45,000 nucleotides of DNA, taken from assembly GCF_000499385.1 (NCBI RefSeq), contig NW_013655116.1, positions 1 through 45,000 of the forward strand. Reading direction: 5' to 3'. This stretch comes from Eimeria necatrix (lineage: Eukaryota > Apicomplexa > Conoidasida > Eucoccidiorida > Eimeriidae). The notes under the pieces are model-generated. The model worked only from the letters and a program-made list of their open reading frames with translations, ran no database searches and was not told the DNA's origin. A program made the position numbers and the translations under genes. Below are positions 1-10,590 of the stretch, piece by piece (position 1 is the stretch's first letter; each line of letters starts with the position of its first letter).

Positions 1-2
1 TG

Positions 3-321
3 CCGAAGGCGGTTGGCGTGAAGGGTCTTCCTCCTGTGAAGGCGAAGGCTGGTGAAGCTGCTGGGGATGTGGAGGTTGGGGAGGGGAAGAGGGGAGAGGC
101 GACGGTTGGGGAAGAAGGAGCGTCAGGGAAGGAGAGTGAGGATGGCGTGGAGGCAGGCGCTGCGGGGAAGCGGCCACCTGTTTTGAAGGCGGTTGGGGCG
201 AAGGGCGTTCCTCCTGCGGCTCTGCCGAAGGCGGTTGGCGTGAAGGGTCTTCCTCCTGTGAAGGCGAAGGCTGGTGAAGCTGGGGGGAATGTGGAGGTTG
301 CTGATGTGCTGTTGTTTTTTG
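3..321 (+). CDS. Partial low-complexity exon, Lys/Ala/Gly/Glu/Val-rich repeat protein
   Basis: The frame is open from the left window edge and encodes imperfect repeats with Pro-Lys-Ala-Val-Gly and Leu-Pro-Pro-Val-Lys-Ala-Lys elements. Bases 1-60 and 223-282 are identical at DNA level, and a shorter degenerate copy starts near 184, so the repeat is recent. The composition is typical of disordered coccidian proteins and no domain is visible. The frame stays open to a TAG at 390-392, but after about 300 the composition stops looking coding. A possible donor follows base 321 (G then GTGATC). Its phase fits the exon starting at 576, so this may be the upstream part of the next gene; that join is inference. 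The true start is outside the window. Confidence 0.45.
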
Positions 322-575
322 GTGATCGAATGGTGTTATGTCTCTTCCGTGGTCACATTTGGTTCTTTTTTGCTTCGGCCGCAGTTTTGTAGTCGCAGAT
401 CCTTTTCTTACCTACTTGAGTGGGTTAATTGAAAGTAGTCTGTTGTTTTTGTGTCAATTGCATTAATGTTGTGTGTATGGAAAATTCGCATGCTGCCAAG
501 GTTTTTGTTTTTGAATTTGATGCATTGTTCGCCACTTTGTTGCTGCGAGTTCAGGTATTCCAGTTTTAATTTCAG

Positions 576-3500
576 GAGAACCACTGAAATCTGTTGGCCT
601 AGACCTTCTCAACGAGCTTTCACACTCACCCAATTCATCTGCACGATTTTGCGAAAGAAAGGAGCAGAACAGTAGATTTGTTGCTGGAGGGACATTGGGA
701 CCGAAAAACCTTGTGAAGCTGTCTGCAGCTTTACTGTCGAGAGCCTCGAACGTTCAGGCGAAAAGCAAAGTGCTTCCCCAAACGAGCGACGGTAATGCTC
801 CAGTTCAAACCATGAGAACGCTTCCGAGTAAAGTAAACCAAAAAGGTGAATTGCCTATCAATCCAAGACTTGTCACATCCCGGGTCGATGCAAGTGCGAA
901 CCAAAACACCCCCAGAGAGTGGGTTTTCACTTCTACTGCATTCGACACTGAGCTTATGGCATGTCAGACCCCGGATTATATTCTGACAGGCAGCATATTC
1001 TACAGCTTGGGTCCAAAGGCGGCTATCCAGTGTATATCTGGCCTTCTCACAACCCCGCAAACGCAACGTCCTTCAGAAGTAAAGAAGCATATCAACACAC
1101 CCTCTGGTTTTGAGAAAATAAAGGGGTTGTACGACTCTCCAACAGATCTTATACCGTGGGACAGCAGCCTCAGGACTTCGGCGAGCACTAGCTGCACACA
1201 GATTTGCAAGCTTCCACCGGCGCAGTATGCCACAGCTGTAACCGTGTGGAGCGAGCTGGTGCTTTATCAGAAGAGCCAAGTTATTGTGGTTGTTGAGTCT
1301 CACAACAAAAGTAAGGCTTCATCGACTTTCACGCTCGCTACTAAAAGACTACCGGAAGTTGTAGGCATACACCAATGTGTGCCTTGCAGTGGACGCCAAA
1401 GTCACTTGATTTCGTTTTGCAGATGTCCTTGTTATTTGTTGTATTTTGCAGGCATAGCCCGAATTGTGCCCTCTTTATTGGCTGGATTCGCATACCTTTC
1501 TGGGTTCACCATCAACGAGCAGATGCGCTTTATCAAAAGCGTCAGCAGAATATATGATGTAAGCACAAGAAAAACATACTGGAATTCATCACCAGCTCTC
1601 TTCTTATTCCTAAAGGGGTTCCCTTTGTCCCATTCTGTTTATGTTTTGAAACATTTAAGTCTACTTGTCGTGCGCTACAGGCTCTAGCTTTGTGGACCAC
1701 GGTCGTGTCGCCTGGGAAAGGCGAAAAGTGTGTGTGCCAGTGGAGGTGGATCATTGGGTTTAACCCCAATGGCCAAGCGCGGGATATATCTCTCTCGGGA
1801 TGCCTTTTAAGTGAAGCGCCTTCTGCAGAAGAAGGCGTTTTAAAAATCGTTGCTCTATGTGTAGAAAGTAAGAAAGAAATCTTGCTATATCTCTTAAGCA
1901 CGCGCTGGGTTTAAGAAAATCGTTGTTGGCCAGGCCTCAGTGCAGCAGGCTTGCCACAAATATGTGGTATTGACTATCTTCTGTTTTCTCGTAGGCGCTT
2001 TATCCGACAAATTTAATCCAGAGATTCTTGGTATCACAGGGGTTTCTTCAAAGCAGCTTCAAGAATCACTGCTGCACAGCGGACAGGTCGAGCATAAAAA
2101 TAAGAACAAAGAGGCTCTGTCAGTTGTCAAAGAGCAGCTGAAAGCAGCTCTAGAATGCGACTTAGTGGAGGTATGTGACTAAGTGGCCTGTTTGTTTCAC
2201 AGGCATTGTGCTTCTTCAACGCTTTTGAGAATCCACACACCTTTAAGTCTTCTTCTATTGTACATACTTTTTACTTTTTTTTACTTCTGCAGGCTGCTTA
2301 TACCATTCGCATCTGTTTGGCCTACTGGGTTCTCTGTAGAGGAACCTATCTCAGGTCAGAAGACTTTGATGCTGCTGAAGTATTTCTTGGTTCACCGAAA
2401 GGAAGACTCCATTTGCTCTTTGAAAGGTCTCCAGAGTGCCATGAGGACTTGGTGCGGCAGCTTCGCAACACTCTTTATGACACCGTCTTCCACTACGTGG
2501 TGCAGCTTGGCAACAAATCTATACAAGTCAGTAGGATTCTGTCTATTGAGGCATCGTAGCAAAAGTTATTTTCAGTCTGCGATTTGGAATAATACTGCCA
2601 TCCTCTTATTTTCCTTACGATGCCGGATGGTCTTCAGCGCTCTTTTCAATCACTTGTACCCCATGACGCTTACACGAGGCAGAGCAAAGTTCTAAATGTT
2701 GTGATTGAAGGTACGCGGACTTCGAATACCCACAAAGAAAGCTACATAGAGACGTTGTTGAGCTGTTGGTTCCACGAATTTCTGCCATTTTTGCGGTTCT
2801 GTTTTTTTGATGTGCGCAGAGTCACCGTTGCACACAAACACCGAAGGGCAACTATCGTTCACCGGCCTCTCATGCCAGGCAATGCAGGTAATTTGTTCGA
2901 ATTTCCATTGCATCACTACCACGAAGCGCACACTTTTCTTGAATTCGTTAGTAAAGATGCAGCACAGAAGAATGTCGGGATCATTCAAGGCATTTTCAGG
3001 TTGCAAGTACGTTGGTGGCTCTCTGCAGGTGTTGCAAGTAGCTACTGCGTTCCGCGGCCTCCACAACCTTCAGCGTGTCTTAGAGGCGGACCATGTGATT
3101 GTGCCGCCGTACTTGAACTCTATACGGCAAAAGCCTCATGCTCAGCTGCTGGTGCAGTTCTTGTTCTCGAGAAATGGAGGCCTTATACCTTTCCTTGCGC
3201 ACTCCCCTATAAATATGGAAGGTGTGGAAAGCCTCGTGCGTTTGTCGTTGCCTTAACGGATAAGCAGTTTGTGTGTCTTCGAGTTCAGGAACCAACTTTA
3301 ATGTGCGTACGATGCAGACGCTTCACGGTGGTTAACGTGGATTAGAAAGAAGCCATTCGCTCAAAAAATAATTGATGAGGCCCCCAACGGCTCTTTAGTC
3401 GTTGACTGGCTAGGCCAATGGTTTACAACGGGCTTAAGAGAGCTCACGAAAGCCTCTTGGATTGCAAGCGGATCCACGCTTCATCTTATTGAAGGCATGC

Positions 3501-3820
3501 TTCGTTCCGTAAGTGGCTTTAAGTGCACTTATTCGTCTCATAAGGTTCTCACCTACTGGAAAGAGCACTTCACAGCACACGTACACAACGACAGAAAATA
3601 TCAGGCGTATGTCTTTCTGCAATGCTTGAATTGCAGGCAACGGCGACAAGAATGTGTAGTCGCATTCCCTTTTACAGCTCTGCACGTCGATTACTAAATG
3701 CTGCCAAGGATTCTCTAGCATTTGGGCTTCTTGAAAGACCAGTATTAGTAGTGGACTCATCAGACACATGTATGTTCAGTCATCGGAAGATATAGACACA
3801 CACACACACACACGCACACA

Positions 3821-3898
<78 letters not shown>

Positions 3899-5453
3899 GA
3901 CAGACAGACAGACAGACAGACAAACCACCACCGGATTTGGGCATTCACGTGAGTCTGTCATCTGCAGGGTTGACAAGGTGGTTGCATGGAGAATTAAACA
4001 GAGTTGAGGAGTGGCAAAGGTGAGCCAGCTTAACAAAGATATGGATGCGCAGTTGCTTTCCACAAAGTCCATCAAAGCCATATGCCACCGACGTTATGCT
4101 ATGCAACTGCTTCTCAGTTTCGGCTTCCCTGTTGTGGCACGCTTGGAGGACCTGCCAAAATACTGCCCTCGATTGTTTGGGGCAACAGCGTTCAAAAGTA
4201 AGGAAGAAACAATGCGCGTGCTTCAGAAATACGTCGACAACAACGACTTCATCTCTGGGAGAGACCTTCTCTTCTGCAGAAGTACAGCATACAACTCCCT
4301 CTATGCATTTGAATTAGCGGCCAAGTCTATTGAGCAAGAACGCGAATCTAAAATACAAAGCCTTGGTTTCCAGTGGGAGGCGTTGCAGCTCTGGAAGGCC
4401 AAGTTACAGAATGGGAAGGGGAACCAGAAAACGCATAAGTCTGGAACGCCGGGCATTTCACGTTGTGGCATGTATCCTCGATTGACTACGAAGAGCCAGT
4501 TGGCCAACATAGAACCAGCAGCTTCACAGGTGCAGATTGCTAGTTCTGGAACCGTACAGAGTAGTGGTAGCAGACGGGAAAGTGGGAAAGACAGTACATC
4601 TTGCGAAACAGGCGGCAGTCTTGTTAACGAAATAGACAGCCAAAGTGCACATACTCGTGCCTGGCCGTGGTGCGTTGCTCTCCTGAGAGGAGGAAAGCAG
4701 CCTGGCAAACCACAGCCTCTCTCCAGCCTCTCCATGGATGTTGCCCCATCTTCTTCTACTTTTCCCCATCGCGACGCGGTCACTAAATCTTCTGAAGGAC
4801 TCACAAAGAGAAATTTGGCGTGGAGCAGTGCTCCTTTAACTAGGTTTTCCTCTTCTGAAAAGGGTTCAAGCGAAACGCTACACGCGCATTTCGAAAGGGA
4901 ATCGGTAGGTCCTGCACTGGACATGAATTCGGAGACGAAAATCGTTGGTATCAGATGCGTCGACGCATTTTCCAAGTGTCAACCACGAGCCGTGGTACCT
5001 CCAAAGAAGCATCAAGAGTCTGATGCTATGGTGCCTTTTGGGAATTGCGAAGGAGTTACTCTTGAGAAGGAGAATACGATGTGCAAGACACTTCAAGAAC
5101 GGAAACTACGAAGCAATGCAGCTGACGTTGATGAGACACCTGCACACTGCGGAAGTAGCCACCTTGAGAGTCTTAGACAGAATCCTTGTCTTACTCAAGA
5201 GGTTGGCATGAATCAGCAAAATTCCAAACCGGAAATTGGCAATCTGCCAGCATCTGTAGCTTTTGCTTGTGACACTGCGGCCACTACTACGTCTTATTGC
5301 ACAAATTCTGGGAGCAAGAGCTCTGTTGCAGCCTTTACAACTAACTCTAGTGTGGCAAGAGGGGCAACAGGACAGACAGAAGTTGACGAGGCGTCCGACA
5401 CGGACAACACATGTAGGACTAGCTGGGGCCATCACGCCTGCAGGTCTGCCTGA
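576..5453 (+). CDS. Large multi-exon hypothetical protein, family not recognised
   Basis: Twelve exons can be joined with matching phases: 576-1376, 1452-1558, 1681-1858, 1995-2170, 2293-2526, 2638-2710, 2820-2887, 3029-3235, 3350-3508, 3637-3769, 3968-4019 and 4118-5453. With one base from an upstream exon they give 1175 codons including the stop, so the 5' end lies further left. Most donors are good (GTAAGC, GTATGT, GTCAGT, GTAAGT), but the end of exon 1 (GTGTGC) and the start of exon 9 are less certain. The middle part looks globular and helical, with hydrophobic segments such as [14 protein letters not shown]. The last exon is a long Ser/Thr-rich tail of about 400 residues with little predicted structure. 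I see no known catalytic motif or transmembrane array. Intron 10 carries a CA microsatellite. Coding confidence comes from phase consistency and composition, not homology. Confidence 0.6.
3796..3926 (+). repeat. (CA)n and (CAGA)n microsatellite
   Basis: An almost pure CA dinucleotide run of about 100 bases is followed by seven CAGA units. It lies inside intron 10 (3770-3967) of the large hypothetical gene, so open frames across it are artefacts. Confidence 0.97.
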
Positions 5454-7314
5454 AAGAGTTGCCCGTCACAATCAACCTAACAGCTCTTAGTTTCACAAGA
5501 TGAAAGTTACGTCGTGTTTCTGTTTGTGATTTGTTCCTCAGCAACAACTGCGAGGATTCGAGCAATGTGGCGCACGGATAAGAAGGACCGAGCATGGCGA
5601 GGGCTGGTGGTTCTACCGAAGACCGGGGAATCGAACCTCCAAAATAGCAAGACAAAAACTGAATGCTCGGCAGAAGGTGAATATGCACATTGAGGTGTTA
5701 ATAACAGATAGTTAGCTTTCATTGTCAGCAGGCAAGAGGGCCTTGTTGCCATGAAGCTTGACAACGAAGCCAATCAGCATCTAGCTGAAGCAGCTGCTTC
5801 ATAGATACGGTAAAGCCATTTGCCTTAGTAGCATTGCAGCCTCACAGGCGAGTCGCTTGATCACAGCAGCTTGATGCTGTTTGCAATAGTTTTGGGGAGA
5901 GCACTTCCGGTGGGGCTGGAGGGACTTTGACTTGGTCTTGTGCGGGAATCCGTCCCGAAAACGTGATGCGGTAGTTTTCGCGTAGAGCATGAAATATTTT
6001 AGCACTGGGCTTCTGTACATATTCAGCGACAAACGCTGCGACCCGCTACAGCTTCCAAGATGTGATTCACGGGCGTGCGCTTTTCGCCTCCTCAGTTTAC
6101 TAGTCGTGCGACTTCTTACATGCACTATTTTCCAAATTTGCTCTTCACAACCAACGCCCAAGCGCTTGCAGTGCTGTGGCGCTGCTATCCTTTGTTTTGG
6201 GAAAGTGCTTGCGCACGCTGAACTGAACTTATTTATACTATTGGAGGGCATTTATTGCAGGGAATCCTAGATTCGCATTGGCACAATGGGATGGCCGCGT
6301 GAATTTAGTTTTGTTGTGGAGCTATGTGACCTTGTGGAGGCAACTACACCATACGGAGTCTCTCCCTCCCCAATGCTAATGTCTGAGAGGTCGAAGAGAC
6401 GCCGCTATGAAGATCTGGCTGCCACTAACTATTCATTCGTTTAAGCATCTTTCCCTTATACGTGGGCAAGAGCCACCCGGAAACGATTGATTAGATGGTC
6501 CACAGTCTCACAGGGAATCGAATCTTCGTTTGTGTTTCAACCAACTGTGCAACTGACGACCGATTTTAAGGGCTTCGGCACGGAAGAAGTTCACGAAAAA
6601 GAAAGTTCTTGCATAGCGTAGATGCATTCCAATGGTGGATTTATTTATCCTTGATGGCACATGGGCCGCTCACCGTTGCTCCGAGTGTATTCAAAGATCT
6701 TGCCTCAAGAAAGCTTAATCTTCTTCACAGACTGATTTTCTTGCAGTATAGTTCGATATATTCAACCAACCCCTGTGCTCAACTGCTTTCAGCTCAAATA
6801 CTGTTGCAGAAGCGTTCATGAAGAGACCCTGTAGCGAGCGTTCTGAATCATAGTGTAGATTAGCCATATGGAAAATCGAGGGGTGTTCTATGTTATGTCA
6901 CACCAACTAACATCTAAACTGAGCTTCCATCCCATATCAGAAATATACTTCAATGTCGAATATTAAGCGTTGCTCCTCGTGAAATGATGCGTAAGTCCAA
7001 TAACAGTGCCGCCGACCCCCAGAAGCATGCGCCCTTCTAGCTGCAATCGTCACACTGTTTCTTCCGGGAGAGACTTTCGGCTGCCGGTACTGCCACATAT
7101 TTTCTTGTATATGCAGAGTGCAGAGCAATTGACAGATTGTTTTGGAACAAGGTGACGTCCCGTGCTCCCACATCTCGTCCATTGGTCAGCTGCTCGCTTG
7201 GCTGCTCAAGCGTAGTTCTCCAGGGCTTTTCTTGCACTCTATATCCAAACCTCTCGTTTGACGCTCTTTGGCGAGATCAAAACTGAAGCCGTCCTTGAAT
7301 GCAGCGAGCCCATG
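5454..7314. other. Intergenic stretch without a supported gene
   Basis: Only short overlapping frames occur here, on both strands, with no domain signature or joinable exons. Weak matches to tRNA B-box sequence occur near 5628 and 6510 (minus strand), but neither folds into a cloverleaf. The stretch separates the hypothetical gene from the tRNA and holds the 3' flank of one and any termination signals of the other. Confidence 0.6.
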
Positions 7315-7319
7315 AAAAA
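7315..7319 (-). terminator. RNA polymerase III T-tract after tRNA-Ser
   Basis: On the minus strand five T residues begin two bases after the discriminator base of the tRNA. This is the usual Pol III termination signal and supports the tRNA orientation. Confidence 0.75.
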
Positions 7320-7320
7320 C

Positions 7321-7402
7321 CGACGGCTGCAGGATTCGAACCTGCGCGGGCAGAGCCCAGTGGATTTCGAGTCCACCTCCTTAACCACTCGGACAAACCG
7401 CC
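7321..7402 (-). tRNA. tRNA-Ser(CGA)
   Basis: Reverse-strand reading begins GGCGGTT and ends AGCCGTC plus discriminator G, a 7-bp acceptor stem with two G-U pairs. The D arm is TCCGAGTGGTTAAGGA. The anticodon loop is CTCGAAA (anticodon CGA, serine UCG codons) within a GGTGGA/TCCACT stem. A long GC-rich variable arm of the class II serine type and a GGTTCGAATCC T arm follow. The gene is 82 nt with no intron and no encoded CCA. The T-tract just downstream supports Pol III transcription. The promoter side faces the V-ATPase G gene, whose start codon is only 100 bp away on the opposite strand. Confidence 0.96.
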
Positions 7403-7502
7403 ATATGGGGCGTGCGGGATTAACAATTACTTATGCATAAGTTATGCCTGTTCGGTAAGCAGCTAGCAGTGTTACTTTAGGAGATAAGGACCAAGCTACC
7501 CG

Positions 7503-9763
7503 ATGGCAGAGAAAGAACCACACCCGGGTGCAATGCCTCGCATTCCCAGCTCGTCGGCTCCCCAAGAAGCGCAGGGTTTAGTTAAAACGAGCGGCGAGGT
7601 CAAGGCTGTAAGCCTGTTCCCAAATGTTCAGGGATTACAGCAACACCAAGGAAGACCACAAACAGTCCAGGCCTACGCCACCAGAGGCACTCGACCGGGA
7701 ATTTCTCCTCAAAGGGAGGCCAGACTCCCTCCCTCGATTTTCTCAGGCAACTGCTATCGTTCTTTACCTTTATACGCCGCGTCACCTCCCTCGAGGTTTC
7801 CACAATTGCAACGAACGACCGGCGCCATTCACCCTATTCATGTGCCAAGCTGTGCCCGTGTTTCTCCAGCGGCTAGTATCGATGCTAATCGGCAAATTTT
7901 GAAGTTATGCAATACTGGAGCATCAGATCAAAGAACAGAACATGCTCACCCTGTACGGCTCCAAAACAGCCATCCGCAACTACAGCCTTTGGGGCCCAAC
8001 GTCTTATACGCCAGCTCATCAGCCGCGCGCCCGGCGGCACTTCTGGTTGCTGCTTCGAGGCCTGGCGCCCCTCCTCTGCCTGTCAAGATCAAAGCGAATC
8101 CATCTGGGCAGTATGCAACACAAGTAGCAGACAAGCCGCAGCACTTCCAGTCGTTGCAGAAATTCCGGGAGGCCGCTTCTTCACTTCCGTACGAACCTAA
8201 CGAGAGGGTCCCGGCGAGTCAGCGCAGCCTGGCGAATCACATCAATAGCAGGGACACGCAGTCCTTTCCTACGCCGGTGTTCATTGCAGCTGCATCACAT
8301 GGGAGAACTGCAGATTCTCCCGGCCTGCTTTCAAACGCCGTTTCCTGCGAGGGTGACACCCAGCGTTCAAATTCAACGAGGCTTGATGAAGGGCCTGTCT
8401 CTTGTTGTGGCTTGAGTTTGCAGCCCTTAAGCATCACTCAACTATTCTCAGGTAAGCTGTAGGCCTTTGCTTCACTATTCATTTTTTCTACTACTCATTC
8501 TTGTAGCACTTTTGCCGTCCTTTCCTTTCTGCTCATGCTCCTTAGTAGTTGGAAGAGCATAAAGTAGCTCATGGAATAACTCAGGAGTTGCGCTCCTAGG
8601 CTTCGGCTATATTTCGCCGCTTCATTCGCTCAGACGTACCACAGCCGCTGTCCAGGGCGACTCAATCAATAGAAGTGGATAGCCGTTCCGCGATTCGCCT
8701 ACTCCAGGATGCTGAAGACGATGCTGCAGCTGTAGTTTTGACGGCACAGGAGAAGTCCCGAGCTCTGCGGGAGCGAGCGAGGGCAGAGGCGGAAGCAGAA
8801 GGCGAGTGCCTTCGAAATGATATGGAGAAACTACTCGAAGCGATTGCTAAGAAAGTACGGAACGCCTCTCACATTTATACAAAATTCACACGATTTAACA
8901 CTCTAGAAAGGTGCTGGTTTGGCTGAGTGCCGGTCCTAGGGCGAAAGTAGGTGGTGATGGAAGCGCTGTTCTGTGTGTATCTAGAATAAGATTGAACACG
9001 AAGGGATGCGAAAGCTTCATGCTCAAAGGGAGGCGGAGACGAATGCTATCCTTGCAAGGGACAAGCAAGAAAATCTTGCGGGAACCGTTAGCATGGTTGT
9101 TGGTACGTTTTCTCCCTTCCGCGCCCTTTGAGCGAGAGCAACTGTGCAGTGAATATGCAATTATGACAGTGTCAGCGCGTGAAATCTCCAATTTTCCGCG
9201 TGAAAAGTTGTTTTAGCAAGAGTGGCGTGTGTTGCCTTCCAAAGTGACTAAGCACACGAGTACTGCCTTGGGAGCACTGATTATTCTCAGACTTGACACT
9301 GAAGGTCGACGTGCAGTGCCCCGTCGAGGCAATCAAGCTTTTCTGCCCTCCGGAGAGACTTCTGACATTCAGGAGAAAGTCTCCTTTCCAGCATCACCCG
9401 AGCGGCGAACTGCTACTAAAAGCAGAAGATTACATAACGTGGGATGAAGAAGGCCGTGCGCTTCTCGCTAGAGATGCCCTCCGTCACCGACAGAGTTTTG
9501 GGTCATTCTGGACAAAGCATCAAAGCAAAGTGCACTCGTCAGTACGCCCGGCTCTGCTGCTAAAAACTCCCCACTTTGACGATCCCTTAGACAGGGACAT
9601 CAACAGCCGTTTGCCCAGCTTCTGGAAGCCCGAAGCGGATACGAATTTCCAACCCTTTCAGCTCCCTGCCTTTGCGGCATCGTCACCCAGCAGTGCACCG
9701 AGTGAGGACAAGCAAGATCCGGACTCGATTGAAGGTGGCCCTCCCGGAGCATCCACTAAGTAG
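7503..9763 (+). CDS. ATP6V1G: V-type ATPase subunit G with long N- and C-terminal extensions
   Basis: Subunit G forms, with subunit E, the peripheral stalk of the V1 sector that couples ATP hydrolysis to proton pumping on acidic membranes. Exons 7503-8451, 8634-8854, 8985-9102 and 9291-9763 join in phase to 587 codons including the stop. Exon 3 could start at 8991 instead, also in frame. The family core is at about residues 331-440: SAIRLLQDAEDDAAAVV, then the Arg/Glu/Ala-rich helix RERARAEAEAEGE and, after the junction, the MRKLHAQREAETNAI block. Subunit G is normally about 110-125 residues. Here some 330 disordered Pro/Ser/Gln-rich residues precede it and about 140 follow. There is no ATG next to the core: the upstream in-frame codon before DSRSA is GTG. 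The start chosen is the ATG at 7503. The core is certain; a separate first exon for a short isoform is possible. Confidence 0.82.
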
Positions 9764-10590
9764 GGACAAGGGTTGGGGAGCGAGACCCAAAAGTACCACT
9801 TGGTTGATAAATAAGGGAGCAGTGGTGTAGTTGGCACGAGGGAAATAGTCAACGCTGGAGTTGATTTTTCATAGACTGTGTCTCACTCCGCGGATCAGAA
9901 TTCCGGATCTCTGTGCGTGGAGCCGCTTTTTTGAGAGGCCAGCATAGGCATTGGCGCTCTTATGAACATCACTTTCAAGTTGTTTAATGGATCCATGTCT
10001 GAGACTGTGCAATTACAGGCCACCGGCAAAATGCCTGGAGATGCTTTGCTGCTTACGTGGCTTTGTGTGTTGCTTCGTATCTAACATAGTTTTTCTTTAC
10101 AGTAGTTTTTGGTTACAGTCGTCGTTACATTCCACAAAGCCAGCGCACATGTCAGTCAGCTCCCGCTTGCTGGTCAGCTCCCGCTTGGTTAGCCGCTTCA
10201 GTTGATAAGAAGTTACACCGCTCGAGTTGCCTTCCTCATACCGTTATGGTCCTTTAAATACATCTGTACGAGAGTAAGACGCCTAATGATGCAGTGTTCT
10301 GCTCAACGTACCCATAACTTGGAATTATTTTGTAAAAGGGAGGCACTTGCTGCGACTCCTAGTGCAAGTGATATGGTGCTGTTACAGAAAAACTGCATCA
10401 ATGAATTGACAATCCAGACCCCAATACTACATGCAAAGTAGCAACTGCAGCAGCACTGAGAAAGTTCGTCGAGCCTTCAGGTAATGCCATACTAGAAATG
10501 AACCTCCGCAGCAAGCAGCTCTGAACTTTGGCTCCCTTCAGTGCGAACAGGCACAAAATAACGTTTGACCGTAAAGACCCTTAACAGGCT
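9764..10590. other. Intergenic gap between convergent genes
   Basis: This is 3' flank of both the V-ATPase G gene and the GPHR-like gene. A CAGCTCCCGCTTG repeat occurs twice near 10157-10190. I see no supported gene. Confidence 0.6.

Noticed and set aside
477..554. Short frame starting ATG at 477 with KVFVFEFDALFATLLLRVQ, as a first exon of the large orphan gene
   Set aside because: Its GTATTC donor would leave a 21-base intron to the acceptor at 575 and the phase does not match (0 versus the required 1).
3760..4081. Frames encoding Cys/Val or Thr/His runs
   Set aside because: These are translations of the CA microsatellite in an intron.
5580..5650. tRNA-like B box (GGTTCGATTCC on the minus strand)
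   Set aside because: The T stem does not pair beyond two bases and no acceptor or anticodon stem can be drawn.
6497..6575. A-box-like TTGCACAGTTGG and B-box-like GATTCGATTCC on the minus strand, possible tRNA or tRNA-derived element
   Set aside because: Spacing is roughly right, but both boxes have mismatches and no anticodon or acceptor stem forms. At most it is a relic.
7258..7440. 60-codon plus-strand frame
   Set aside because: It is the antisense of the tRNA-Ser gene.
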